33,663 bases of DNA from SIG578 sp036311245 (GCA_036311245.1 JAXJQH010000132.1:1-33663); one strand, 5' to 3'. Positions 6,965 through 15,105 are shown, counted from the stretch's first letter. Notes: generated by a model from the letters alone, not told the origin. A program made the numbers and translations.

Positions 6965-8701
6965 TTAGGGAAGATATAATTCGGGGTTTTTGTAAACTCC
7001 GTTTATCGAAACACCGAAATGCAGGTGATATCCTGTAGCCCATCCCGTTCTTCCGATAGCAGCAACGAGCTGACCCTGCCTTACTCTGTCGCCGACCTTT
7101 ACATAAACTGCGCTGGTGTGAGCATAAAGCGTCTGAACACCGTTGCCATGGTCGATAACTATGTGCTTTCCGTAGCCCGAGGAAAGATTTCGGTAGGAAA
7201 CAACAGTTCCCGAGGCTGCTGCATAAATAGGAGTTCCGCGCGGCGCAGCAATATCAAGTCCGCGGTGGTTGTAGTATCCCCACCAACGGCAGCTTATTCG
7301 TCCGCTTGTCGGCCAGATAAAGCCGGGAATTCGCCCATTTCCTGTAGAAACTGAAACATTAGGCTTGATATAGCTTGAAGCAACCTTTGTTCCGACTGTG
7401 ACTTTTTCGTCAACGGGTGCGGAAATAACCTTGGTTTCTACAATCTCTTTCTCTGTAGCAACTCCGTTTAAGTAGGTAACAAGATAGGTAACCTCGTTAA
7501 CACCCTTCTTTCCCGCGCGGGTAACCTTGCGGTAGGAGGTGTAATAGTTGTTGTTTTTTGTGGTAATGGTATCGTAGCCCACTTCCTCGCGCTGTGTAAC
7601 CTGCTTTTGCACCTTAACGCTTAAAAAGGGCTCGGAGGAAGCGATGGTGATTTTTTGCCCGATAACAAAGGTAGTCTTTGCAACGGGGTTTAGGGAATAA
7701 AGGGTGTTAAGACTAATTCCTGCCTTGCGAGCAACATCATATGGCGTGTCACCCTTGGAAACAGTGTAGATAATTTCAGCAGATGTCTCACCTGTGATTT
7801 TTTCTTTAAGCTCCGACATTTCCATAATGCTGGAAACGGGATAAAGTCCCTCTTTAACCTGAACATCCTTAACAAAGGCAACAACCTCGCCTTCATTGCC
7901 GGTTGCGTATTTTGCGAGAATGTCATCAAGTGCCTTCTGAAGTCCGTCCTTTTCCTTAACCGCGCCGACTAAAGTGCCGTCAACATAAAGGCCGCTTGCC
8001 TCGTCAATAACGCTGCTTGAAGCCTCAATGAGCTTGTCGGTAATCTGGTCAGAGGTTAAAAATGAATTGGAGTTCACAACGGCTAACTTAAATTTAGGAA
8101 CGATTTCAATGTCATCGTCCTCTTCGAATAAAACGCGCTGCATAAGCTGATCTTCGGCAGCATCATAAACATTTTCGTGCTTGATGCATCCAAGTGTAAC
8201 GCCGTCATACTCAACGACAAGTCCGAATGTTAGCTGCGAGAAAATAAAAACAGTAATAGCTAAAATAAGCATTCCCGCAACGGGCAAAATATAATTTCGA
8301 AGCTTAATAGCAGCCTCGTAGTTTCGCTCAATTCCTTCGCGGAAAACGCGAATTACCGCCTTGAGCATCTCCTTAACACCGCCGCGCTTGTAAGCCGCGC
8401 TGGATTTTATTTTGATTGCGCGAATAGCTTTGCGGATTTTGCCGAATAATGCAATAAAGGGATGTGCTATTTTAGCGCCCAGCATTTTGAAGGCTGGACC
8501 AATTTTTTTTATGCCTTTTGAGAGCAGCATAGCCGCTGCAACAAAATAGAGAGGGAGCTTTTTAAAAACCGTCAGGGTAAAGACACCTATGTCAAAGCAG
8601 ATAGATTTGAGAGGTTTAGAAAATTTCTCAGGAATAACCAGCCGCTTTCTTATGGGCGGGCGTTTTTCTGTCTCTTTCAGATGCTGATTGTTTTCTGCCA
8701 C
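6965..8701 (-). CDS. Membrane-anchored M23 peptidase with LysM and G5 domains
   Basis: A 578-residue cell-wall enzyme. A long basic cytoplasmic region (residues 1-135, with a short hydrophobic patch at 49-60) precedes a transmembrane segment at about 137-160. Outside lie a linker, a LysM domain near 310-354 (YTVSKGDTPYDVARKAGIS), a G5 domain near 360-440 and a C-terminal M23 lytic domain from 459. The zinc-site residues are His479 and Asp483 (HRGLD), His528 and the HLH pair at 559-561. This predicts peptidoglycan endopeptidase activity. The start is GTG at 8701 with AAAGGAGATGA upstream. It is divergent from spoIVB, and a WalR-like box overlaps its predicted transcript start. Confidence 0.93.
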   Translation of the reverse strand: MAENNQHLKETEKRPPIRKRLVIPEKFSKPLKSICFDIGVFTLTVFKKLPLYFVAAAMLLSKGIKKIGPAFKMLGAKIAHPFIALFGKIRKAIRAIKIKSSAAYKRGGVKEMLKAVIRVFREGIERNYEAAIKLRNYILPVAGMLILAITVFIFSQLTFGLVVEYDGVTLGCIKHENVYDAAEDQLMQRVLFEEDDDIEIVPKFKLAVVNSNSFLTSDQITDKLIEASSSVIDEASGLYVDGTLVGAVKEKDGLQKALDDILAKYATGNEGEVVAFVKDVQVKEGLYPVSSIMEMSELKEKITGETSAEIIYTVSKGDTPYDVARKAGISLNTLYSLNPVAKTTFVIGQKITIASSEPFLSVKVQKQVTQREEVGYDTITTKNNNYYTSYRKVTRAGKKGVNEVTYLVTYLNGVATEKEIVETKVISAPVDEKVTVGTKVASSYIKPNVSVSTGNGRIPGFIWPTSGRISCRWWGYYNHRGLDIAAPRGTPIYAAASGTVVSYRNLSSGYGKHIVIDHGNGVQTLYAHTSAVYVKVGDRVRQGQLVAAIGRTGWATGYHLHFGVSINGVYKNPELYLP

Positions 8702-8734
8702 TTTGGTGTCATCTCCTTTCTTGTGATTTAAAAA

Positions 8735-8785
8735 GTTACAAAACGGTTACAAAAATTATTATACACCATTTTTAAAAAAAATCAA
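8735..8785 (-). promoter_or_regulatory. Promoter and WalR-like box of the M23 peptidase gene
   Basis: On the minus strand, TTGATT (8780-8785), a 16-bp spacer and TATAAT (8758-8763) form a promoter. Immediately downstream, 8735-8751 reads TGTAAC-N5-TGTAAC, which matches the WalR consensus TGTWAH-N5-TGTWAH on both half sites. Its position over the transcript start suggests repression, by analogy with Bacillus WalR targets. The regulator identity is inferred. Confidence 0.55.
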
Positions 8786-9018
8786 GTCCCTATTGCTCAA
8801 ATGGCTAAAATCATCAGAATGAAAAAGTAAACAAATGGCTCTGCACCGCTGTTTTTTGAAAATTAAAATAATTTATAATTTCTAAAAATTACCAAATAAA
8901 AAGGCCTAAAAACACAGAAAAAAGCACTTTTATTTCCGTAACCGTTTTGTAAATATTAAGTCTTTTGTGTGGAAAAATTAAAATGACATAATAATTTTTC
9001 ATTTAAGGAGGAAATCAA
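8786..9018 (+). promoter_or_regulatory. AT-rich divergent intergenic region and spoIVB control region
   Basis: No gene is seen here. The 15-nt motif GTAACCGTTTTGTAA recurs at 8938-8952 in the orientation of spoIVB, opposite to the copy at 8736-8750. Read as a two-part site it is CGTAAC-N5-TGTAAA, with one mismatch to the WalR pattern. CATAATA at 8987-8993 resembles the -10 of forespore sigma-F/G promoters, but no clear matching -35 is visible; TTGTGT at 8965-8970 would give a weak sigma-A reading. The rest is A/T-rich without other structure. Confidence 0.4.
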
Positions 9019-10257
9019 ATGGGGCTTTTCGGAAAAACGGCAAAGATTTTGGCATCTGCGGGTTTGATTGTCTGCACATTGCTGTGGTCAGCTATTGCAG
9101 CCACCTATAAAACTTGCGCAGATAATTACTTTGTCACCGAAGGACAGAGCCTTGAAGTTTCTCAGTATGTAAAGGCAGTCCCGCTTGAGGAAAGCTTGCC
9201 AAGTAATAGCGCAAAAGATGGAAGAACAGTCTTAAACGAGCTAAAGTTGCTTGGAATTTTTCCAATTAAGACCGTTGCAGTTTCCACCGCCGCAGAAAAA
9301 TGCGTTGTGCCAGGCGGAATTCCGTTTGGAATTAAAATGATTTCAGACGGAGTTATGGTAACCGCCGTCAGCGCAATTAACTGCTCAGGCAAATTGCAAA
9401 GTCCCGCAAGAGATGTCGGCATAAAAAGCGGCGATGTTATCGTCAGTATAAACGGCGAGATAATGCGCAGTAATGCCGATGTTGTTTCCGCGGTAAATAT
9501 GGCAGACGGAGCCGCTCTGAAGGTAACAGTTCGGCATCAGAACGGAAACACAGAGCAGATGGATGTAAAGGCTGCGTTTGACCCTGCCGATAAGAGCTAT
9601 AAGCTGGGCATATGGGTGCGCGACAGCAGCGCAGGCATCGGAACGGTAACCTTTTATGACCCCCAAAGCGGAATTTTTGGCGGACTTGGCCACGCAGTCT
9701 GTGATAGCGACACAGGCAACGCGCTCACTCTGCTTGAGGGTGAGATAGTTGGCGCCGAGATAGATGGCGTCACAAAAGGCAAAAACGGAGCCCCGGGGCA
9801 GTTAAGCGGACACTTTTCACCCTTTGCGGGAGCGGGAAATATCCTTAAAAATGATGACACAGGAGTTTACGGAACATTAAACCGAGTCAAGGTTCTGTCA
9901 CAGGCTATCCCTGTAGCCTTTAAGCAGGATATTAAAACAGGAAAAGCGACAATTCTGACAACAATTTCAGGCACAGAGCCAGAGGAATACGAAATAGAAA
10001 TCGAGCGAATTTGCACGGGCGTCAGCCGCCTTACCAAAAATATGGTGGTGCATATAACTGATAAACGCCTTTTAAATGAAACAGGCGGCATTGTTCAGGG
10101 CATGAGCGGCTCTCCTATACTGCAGGACGGAAAACTCGTCGGAGCTATTAGCCACGTTTTTGTAAACGACCCTGCCCGCGGCTACGCCATCTTCGCCGAA
10201 AATATGCTTGAGAGTGCACAAGGCATATCGGAAAAACAATTAAATAAAGCATCGTAA
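9019..10257 (+). CDS. spoIVB: Stage IV sporulation protein B (SpoIVB, S55 serine peptidase)
   Basis: A 412-residue secreted or membrane-tethered protease. An N-terminal hydrophobic segment (residues 9-28) is followed by a PDZ domain (about 97-185, with GIKSGDVIVSINGE) and the S55 peptidase domain. The catalytic triad can be proposed as His225 (GLGHAVCD), Asp348 and Ser363 (GMSGSPI), with spacing like Bacillus SpoIVB. In spore formers SpoIVB is made in the forespore and signals across the septum by cleaving SpoIVFA, activating sigma-K in the mother cell. The ATG at 9019 has AAGGAGG at 9005-9011. spoIVB usually sits next to spo0A; here a cassette of about 3.6 kb intervenes. Confidence 0.95.
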   Translation: MGLFGKTAKILASAGLIVCTLLWSAIAATYKTCADNYFVTEGQSLEVSQYVKAVPLEESLPSNSAKDGRTVLNELKLLGIFPIKTVAVSTAAEKCVVPGGIPFGIKMISDGVMVTAVSAINCSGKLQSPARDVGIKSGDVIVSINGEIMRSNADVVSAVNMADGAALKVTVRHQNGNTEQMDVKAAFDPADKSYKLGIWVRDSSAGIGTVTFYDPQSGIFGGLGHAVCDSDTGNALTLLEGEIVGAEIDGVTKGKNGAPGQLSGHFSPFAGAGNILKNDDTGVYGTLNRVKVLSQAIPVAFKQDIKTGKATILTTISGTEPEEYEIEIERICTGVSRLTKNMVVHITDKRLLNETGGIVQGMSGSPILQDGKLVGAISHVFVNDPARGYAIFAENMLESAQGISEKQLNKAS

Positions 10258-10303
10258 AAAAACAGTGTCTAACATATAGATAGGCGTTAGACACTGTTTT
10301 TTT
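10256..10303. terminator. Bidirectional terminator between spoIVB and araC
   Basis: A perfect 18-bp stem: AAAAAAACAGTGTCTAAC at 10256-10273 and its complement at 10286-10303. A-run and T-run arms allow termination on both strands for these convergent genes. Confidence 0.88.
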
Positions 10304-11099
10304 ATATTTCGTATTTGCTGTAAATTTCTTGTGCATATTTGCGTGGCGTTACTTTCATTCTGCGCTTAAAAACATAGCTAAAGTAACTTTGTGATGAAAA
10401 GCCACATTCATAAGCAATTTGTGTTAATGAATGGTTTGTTGTTATCAGTAAATTTGTAGCTTTCTTTATGCGCAGTTCTTCAATGTAATCGCGCAAGGTT
10501 TTGCCAACAGACGTTTTAAAAATGTTGTGGAAATAAATCGGGCTAAGTGACATTGCTTTTGCAACGTTATCAAGACATAAATCTTCAGCCAGATGTTCCT
10601 TGATATATCTTAATGACCGTTCTATAATTGGGAAATTATTTGTTGAATTTCCGTTTTTGTTTTTTGTTGTTGAATCTTTTTTTATTGTATAAATAAGTTT
10701 TAATAAAAGACTTTGTAAAATTATTTCTTCACTGTCGGAAAGCGTGTTATAATGTTTGACCAATTTAGCAAATATTTCTTTATATATTTCGGTTTTGTCG
10801 GGCTCGAGATAATCAGGTGTATCCATTAAGATATCATATAAATCTCCGCTGTGAATAATCATATGTACGTAATAGCACTTAAAAGGAAATTTTGTATGCC
10901 TTACTTGTCCCGGTTTTGCACAGATAATCATATTGGGTTTGATTTGCTTTGAGTTTGAATCGATATAGGATATACCGCCACCTTCTATAGGCAACTCTAT
11001 TTCAAACATTGAGGTTTTTCGTTTTTTACTAATAACAGTGTTCTTGGCAGCAATCCGAGAATTATAAATTCCTGCGGTTACTATTTCCGGCAGAATCAT
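10302..11099 (-). CDS. AraC family transcriptional regulator
   Basis: A 265-residue regulator. A poorly conserved N-terminal sensor half (cupin-like, with KPNMIICAKPGQVRHTKFP) is joined to a C-terminal AraC double helix-turn-helix (LDNVAKAMSLSPIYFHNIFK and SLTQIAYECGFSSQSYFSYVFK, ending in TPRKYAQE). The start is ATG at 11099, five bases after AGGGGTGG; a GTG at 11108 lies inside that ribosome binding site. It is divergent from the hydrolase-dehydratase-SDR operon and is its likely regulator, perhaps sensing a sugar acid. It is visibly more AT-rich than spoIVB, which fits acquisition of this cassette by transfer. Confidence 0.93.
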   Translation of the reverse strand: MILPEIVTAGIYNSRIAAKNTVISKKRKTSMFEIELPIEGGGISYIDSNSKQIKPNMIICAKPGQVRHTKFPFKCYYVHMIIHSGDLYDILMDTPDYLEPDKTEIYKEIFAKLVKHYNTLSDSEEIILQSLLLKLIYTIKKDSTTKNKNGNSTNNFPIIERSLRYIKEHLAEDLCLDNVAKAMSLSPIYFHNIFKTSVGKTLRDYIEELRIKKATNLLITTNHSLTQIAYECGFSSQSYFSYVFKRRMKVTPRKYAQEIYSKYEI

Positions 11100-11208
11100 A
11101 TATACCACCCCTAATAATAATATTTCTAATAAATATAGTAAAAAAATTATATTATTTCAGTTAAATATATAATACAATTAAATCAAAATAAAGTCAACGG
11201 TGACAAAA

Positions 11209-11883
11209 ATGAAAATTAAGTTTTTAGGTCAAGCAGGACTGTTATTCGAAAAAAATGGTTTTAAAATAATGATAGATCCGTATCTGTCAGATAGTGTTGA
11301 GAAAATCAATCCTAAAAATTATCGTAGAGTTGCGGTAGATGAAAGCTTTTTTGAAATTAAACCAGATGTGATGATATTCACGCACAATCATCTTGATCAT
11401 TATGACCCCGAAACAGTTACACATTTCATTAATAAAGAAAGTGACATTCTTGTTTTAGCACCAAGATCAGTATGGGATGAGGTGCGAAAAATTGGCGGTA
11501 ATAATAACTATGTTTTATTTAACCGCCATACATCCTGGACTGAAAACGGTATAAAATTCACCGCAGTCAAAGCCGAGCACAGCGATATAACTCCTATCGG
11601 GGTTATTATAGATGACGGTGAAAAGAAATATTACATAACGGGCGATACTCTTTATAATGAAGAAATATTTGATGACATACCCGAAGATATTTATGCTTTG
11701 TTTTTACCTGTAAACGGTGTGGGAAACAATATGAATATGACCGAGGCATCCCGCTTTGCAAAAAGAGTAAGTGCTAAAAAAACAGTGCCGATTCATATAG
11801 GTATGTTCGATGAACTTTCGGCAGATGATTTTGAATGTGATAATAAAGTAAATGCAGAAATATATAAGGAGATAGTATTATGA
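11209..11883 (+). CDS. Metallo-beta-lactamase-fold metal-dependent hydrolase, UlaG-like
   Basis: A 224-residue single-domain protein. The metal motif HNHLDH (residues 59-64, pattern HxHxDH) is preceded by the IMIDPYLSD strand-loop typical of UlaG-type hydrolases. ITGDTLY and the final PIHIGMFDE supply further metal ligands. UlaG itself is an L-ascorbate 6-phosphate lactonase; with a sugar-acid dehydratase and an SDR next door, lactone hydrolysis feeding the dehydratase is a reasonable inference, not a demonstrated role. The ATG at 11209 is chosen over GTG 11200, which overlaps the GGTGA ribosome binding site. TATAAT at 11168-11173 may be the -10; no clear -35 is visible, as in activator-dependent promoters. 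Confidence 0.85.
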   Translation: MKIKFLGQAGLLFEKNGFKIMIDPYLSDSVEKINPKNYRRVAVDESFFEIKPDVMIFTHNHLDHYDPETVTHFINKESDILVLAPRSVWDEVRKIGGNNNYVLFNRHTSWTENGIKFTAVKAEHSDITPIGVIIDDGEKKYYITGDTLYNEEIFDDIPEDIYALFLPVNGVGNNMNMTEASRFAKRVSAKKTVPIHIGMFDELSADDFECDNKVNAEIYKEIVL

Positions 11884-13040
11884 AAGTTACAGATGTAAAA
11901 ACCTTTACGGTAGACTGCTTCAGAACAAACTGGGTATTTGTTAAGGTATACACCGATGAGGGTATAACAGGTGTTGGAGAAGCAACCCTTGAATACAAGG
12001 AAAAGGCTCTTATTGGCGCGGTAGAGCATATCAAGGAATACCTTGTGGGCAAAAACCCACTAAATATTGAAAAGCATTTTCACGATACTTACAGAGACGC
12101 CTATTGGCGCGGCGGCGCAGTTTTAATGAGCGCCCTTTCTGCTGTTGAAATGGCACTGTGGGATATTTTAGGTAAATCCTTAAATGTTCCTGTTTATCAG
12201 CTTTTAGGCGGCAAGGTAAATGATAAGGTAAGAATATATGTAAACGGTTGGTTTGCAGGCGCTAAAACTCCCGAAGAGTTTGGAGAAAAGGCTAAAATTG
12301 CGGTACAGCGTGGCGTTACTGCTATGAAGTGGGATCCGTTCGGTAAGTCATACTTAGAAATATCAAATAAAGACCTTAATACAGCGCTTGAATGTGTGGC
12401 AGCGGTAAGAGATGCAGTCGGTAATGAGGTAGATTTGCTTATTGAGGGACACGGCAGATTTAATGTTCCTACAGGTATAAAAATAGCAAAAGAACTTGAA
12501 CAGTTTAAGCCAATGTTCTTTGAAGAGCCAACACCTCCCGATAATTTAGAAGCATTAAAGGCGGTAAGGGATAAGTCGCCTGTTGCAATCTCTGCAGGAG
12601 AAAGACTTTATTCCTTAAAATCATATAAGGACCTTTTTGAAATGCGAGCAGCAGACTTTATTCAGCCTGATATTTCCCATGCGGGCGGTATTATGGAGCT
12701 AAAGAAAATTGCCGCTGTTGCAGAGGCTTATTACATACCTTTTGCGCCGCATAATCCGTCGGGTCCTGTTGCTAACGCAGCAACTCTGCAATTAGCAGCT
12801 TGCTGTCCCAATTTCAGTATTCTTGAAATTATGTATAGCGATGTAGAGTGGCGTAAAGATGTAACAAATGAAGCCTTAGAGTATAAAGATGGCTATATAA
12901 CCATTCCTGATAAACCGGGACTTGGTATTGAAATCAACGAGGAAGAATGTTTAAAGCATCCTTATCAGCCACACACATTAAGGCATTATACAGGCGCATT
13001 GACAGATATAAGACCTGCTAAGACAGAATTTTATTTTTAG
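11880..13040 (+). CDS. Mandelate racemase/muconate lactonizing enzyme family protein, galactonate-dehydratase-like
   Basis: A 386-residue member of the enolase superfamily. The alpha+beta capping domain fills the first 120 residues and the TIM barrel the rest. Metal ligands are Glu189 (IEGHGRF), Glu215 (FFEEPTPP) and Glu241 (SAGERL). His191, Asp264 and His291 (FAPHNPSGP) are in place for acid/base chemistry, and MKWDPFG at 149-155 is typical of D-galactonate dehydratase-like enzymes. It probably dehydrates a hexonate to a 2-keto-3-deoxy acid; the exact sugar acid is not readable. It overlaps the upstream hydrolase by ATGA, indicating translational coupling, and has an AAGGAG ribosome binding site. 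Confidence 0.9.
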   Translation: MKVTDVKTFTVDCFRTNWVFVKVYTDEGITGVGEATLEYKEKALIGAVEHIKEYLVGKNPLNIEKHFHDTYRDAYWRGGAVLMSALSAVEMALWDILGKSLNVPVYQLLGGKVNDKVRIYVNGWFAGAKTPEEFGEKAKIAVQRGVTAMKWDPFGKSYLEISNKDLNTALECVAAVRDAVGNEVDLLIEGHGRFNVPTGIKIAKELEQFKPMFFEEPTPPDNLEALKAVRDKSPVAISAGERLYSLKSYKDLFEMRAADFIQPDISHAGGIMELKKIAAVAEAYYIPFAPHNPSGPVANAATLQLAACCPNFSILEIMYSDVEWRKDVTNEALEYKDGYITIPDKPGLGIEINEEECLKHPYQPHTLRHYTGALTDIRPAKTEFYF

Positions 13041-13052
13041 GGAGATTTTAAT

Positions 13053-13856
13053 ATGGAGAAGGCGGTATTCATAACAGGTGCTCAGACAGGTACAGGTTAC
13101 GGTATAGCTGAGCATTTTGCTAAAAAGGGTTGGGCTGTTTTTATAACCAGCCGAAGGGGAGCTGAAGCAGAGAACTCCGCAAATCGTTTGGCGGAAGAAT
13201 ACGGAATTTTCGCCAAGGGATATGAGTGTAACATTCGTAATGAACAGCAGGTAATTGATATTTTTAATGATATTGATAAGACCGGAAGATTTGTTGAAAC
13301 TGTAATTCTTAACGCTGCAAATATGGGATTTAACTCAAAAGATCCTGCAGCAGGTCAAGATTTCTGGACAGTGCCTGTAAATGAATTTCAAGAGGTCTTT
13401 GAAACAAATCTTGTATGGAATTTTACAATTATACGACAAGCAGCTATTCGTATGAGAGAGCACAATAGAGGTTCTGTTGTGTTTGTAAGTTCAAATACAG
13501 CTTATCGTGCAATACCAAACCGTGCAGCATACTCTGCCTCAAAGGGAGGTATAAATGCATTTGCAAAGGCTTTGGCAGTAGATTTAGGAAAATATGGTAT
13601 AAGATGTAATGTTGTACTTCCGGGCACAATTAAAACTGAGCGTTGGGTAGAAATGGGTAAAAAGCAGATAGTAAACGGAACCCTTACACCTATTGGAGAT
13701 ATTTCTGACTTTGAGGATCTTGCAAATGCTTGCTGGTTTTTTGGTACAGATATGTCAAAAAATATTACCGGCACAGAGCTTATTGTTGACGGCGGTATGA
13801 GCTGTCAACTATATCCGCAGCTTCTCAATGAATTAAAGAGAAAAATGCAAGAATAA
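13053..13856 (+). CDS. SDR family NAD(P)-dependent oxidoreductase
   Basis: A 267-residue classical short-chain dehydrogenase. The cofactor motif ITGAQTGTGYGIA (TGxxxGxG) is near the N-terminus. NAANMG stands for the NNAG motif, VSSNTAY carries the catalytic Ser, and YSASKGG carries the Tyr-x3-Lys pair. PGTIKTE and ITGTELIVDGGM match the substrate loop and C-terminal signature. It starts 12 bp after the dehydratase and is the last gene of the operon. By context it oxidises or reduces a sugar or sugar acid before or after dehydration, similar to gluconate 5-dehydrogenase-type SDRs; the substrate is inferred only. Confidence 0.9.
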   Translation: MEKAVFITGAQTGTGYGIAEHFAKKGWAVFITSRRGAEAENSANRLAEEYGIFAKGYECNIRNEQQVIDIFNDIDKTGRFVETVILNAANMGFNSKDPAAGQDFWTVPVNEFQEVFETNLVWNFTIIRQAAIRMREHNRGSVVFVSSNTAYRAIPNRAAYSASKGGINAFAKALAVDLGKYGIRCNVVLPGTIKTERWVEMGKKQIVNGTLTPIGDISDFEDLANACWFFGTDMSKNITGTELIVDGGMSCQLYPQLLNELKRKMQE

Positions 13857-14053
13857 TGTTGGGCCTATATTGACACGCGGGTAAGTGGCTCGCTCCCGCC
13901 GCATAAATCAGCACAATCAGGGTACAGTTTTCTGATTGATTTAATTGTGGTGTAGAAGGTCAAAAACCAATGGGTTTTGCACCATAAAAATCATGCCAAA
14001 TTAAATAAAAAAAGAGGGAAACCCCGCCGCGTTTTGGAATGCGGCGGGGCTGC
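13857..14053 (+). other. Intergenic region with several palindromes, right edge of the catabolic cassette
   Basis: No gene is seen. Inverted repeats include TGGTG (13948-13952)/CACCA (13980-13984) with an inner CAAAACC/GGTTTTG-type stem at 13961-13979. A strong hairpin CCCCGCCGC (14022-14030)/GCGGCGGGG (14041-14049) follows. The latter has a T-rich run on its minus-strand side, so it reads as a terminator for leftward transcription, although no leftward gene lies to its right. On the plus strand it is followed only by CTGCTTTG. It may be a relic of an earlier arrangement at the cassette boundary. Confidence 0.5.
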
Positions 14054-14163
14054 TTTGTCGAAAAAGGTTACAAACTCATTGACAAAATTCGACAAAAGCC
14101 GACAAGATGCGACAAGCTAAGGAAAGTTATTCCAACCAAAATGAGCAGTATATTTGTTATATT
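14054..14163 (+). promoter_or_regulatory. Cluster of Spo0A-binding (0A) boxes and spo0A promoter
   Basis: TTTGTCGAA at 14054-14062 is a perfect 0A box. On the opposite strand four boxes start with GAC at 14081, 14091, 14101 and 14111, exactly 10 bp apart. The second (TTCGACAAAA at 14088-14097) is a perfect match, the first is TTGACAAA, and the last two read CCGACAAG and GCGACAAG. Downstream, TATATT at 14158-14163 with TG at 14155-14156 forms an extended -10 without a good -35. This fits a promoter activated by Spo0A and implies autoregulation. Confidence 0.72.
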
Positions 14164-14261
14164 CTACAAAATTAATTTTTGTGATGTGAAATTCGTTGAA
14201 AAAACGGCGCACAGGTGGTAAAATGTAAATGCAAAAACAAATAATGACAGGAGAGAACAAG

Positions 14262-15035
14262 ATGACAGAAAAAGTAAAGCTACTAATTGTTGAAGACCCG
14301 CGTGATATGACAAGAATTTCAAAATCTATTTTAACCTCAAAGGGCTTTGACGTTGAGGTTTGCCCCAAGGACGGCAAGGCGGTTCTTAGGTCGGTAAGAG
14401 AGCTTATGCCTGATGTTATAATAATTGAAATGTATATGGCAAATCTCGATGGGATTTCCGTTGCTAAGAGCATTTCTGAGGACAAGATCTCTAAAAAGCC
14501 TGCTGTTATTGTTACCTCAAGCTTTGATAACGGTACTATGGAGCGAGAGGTACTGCAGGCGGGCGCTTCTTATTTTCTTATCAAGCCTTTTGATTACGAT
14601 ATGCTCACCGAGCGTATAAAAACTCTTACAAATCGGGGTCTGTCGCTTGCTCGCCGCAGCGAACGCACTCCTGTTGAAGAGCTCGACCTTGAGGTTATGG
14701 TAACCGAAATACTGCATCAGATAGGCGTTCCTGCCCATATCAAGGGTTATCATTATCTCAGAACATCTATCATGCTTTCTATTGAGGATAAGGAAATGAT
14801 AAACCACATCACCAAGGAGCTTTATCCCACCGTTGCAAAGCGCTATAAAACAACTGCCACCCGAGTTGAGAGAGCTATTCGCCACGCAATTGAGGTTGCT
14901 TGGGATAGGGGTGATGTCGATGTGCTAAACAAGTATTTCGGCTATACTATCCACAATCAGAAGGGTAAACCCACAAATTCTGAATTTGTTGCAATGATTG
15001 CCGATAAAATCTGCCTTAAAATTAAAGCTGTTTGA
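14262..15035 (+). CDS. spo0A: Sporulation response regulator Spo0A, with Glu at the phosphoacceptor position
   Basis: A 257-residue Spo0A. The C-terminal DNA-binding domain (about 145-257) is intact: ILHQIGVPAHIKGYHYLR, TKELYPTVAKRY, RVERAIRHAIEVAWDRG and KGKPTNSEFVAMIADK. The receiver keeps its acidic pair (Glu11, Asp12) and the switch Lys in LIKPFD. Residue 56, the phosphorylated Asp of Bacillus Spo0A, is Glu (codon GAA at 14427-14429, context DVIIIEMYMANLDG). The Pro usually after the site is Ala60. Glu may mimic phosphorylation, making activity depend on expression level. The start is ATG 14262 with AGGAGA upstream; an in-frame ATG at 14229 is less well placed. 0A boxes upstream suggest self-regulation. 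Confidence 0.95.
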   Translation: MTEKVKLLIVEDPRDMTRISKSILTSKGFDVEVCPKDGKAVLRSVRELMPDVIIIEMYMANLDGISVAKSISEDKISKKPAVIVTSSFDNGTMEREVLQAGASYFLIKPFDYDMLTERIKTLTNRGLSLARRSERTPVEELDLEVMVTEILHQIGVPAHIKGYHYLRTSIMLSIEDKEMINHITKELYPTVAKRYKTTATRVERAIRHAIEVAWDRGDVDVLNKYFGYTIHNQKGKPTNSEFVAMIADKICLKIKAV

Positions 15036-15051
15036 TTTTCTACCTGTTCTG

Positions 15052-15079
15052 AGCCGACCTTTTTAGGTCGGCTTTTTTT
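15052..15079 (+). terminator. intrinsic terminator after spo0A
   Basis: AGCCGACCT at 15052-15060 pairs with AGGTCGGCT at 15065-15073 and is followed by seven Ts (15073-15079). Confidence 0.92.
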
Positions 15080-15105
15080 GTGTAAAAAAATTCTAACACC
15101 ACTAT

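Noticed and set aside
9162..10091. Several minus-strand frames within spoIVB
   Set aside because: They are shadows of a well-supported coding region and lack ribosome binding sites or motifs.
13857..14053. Insertion sequence or group II intron end
   Set aside because: Palindromes are present, but I found no transposase fragment, terminal repeat pair or domain V signature.
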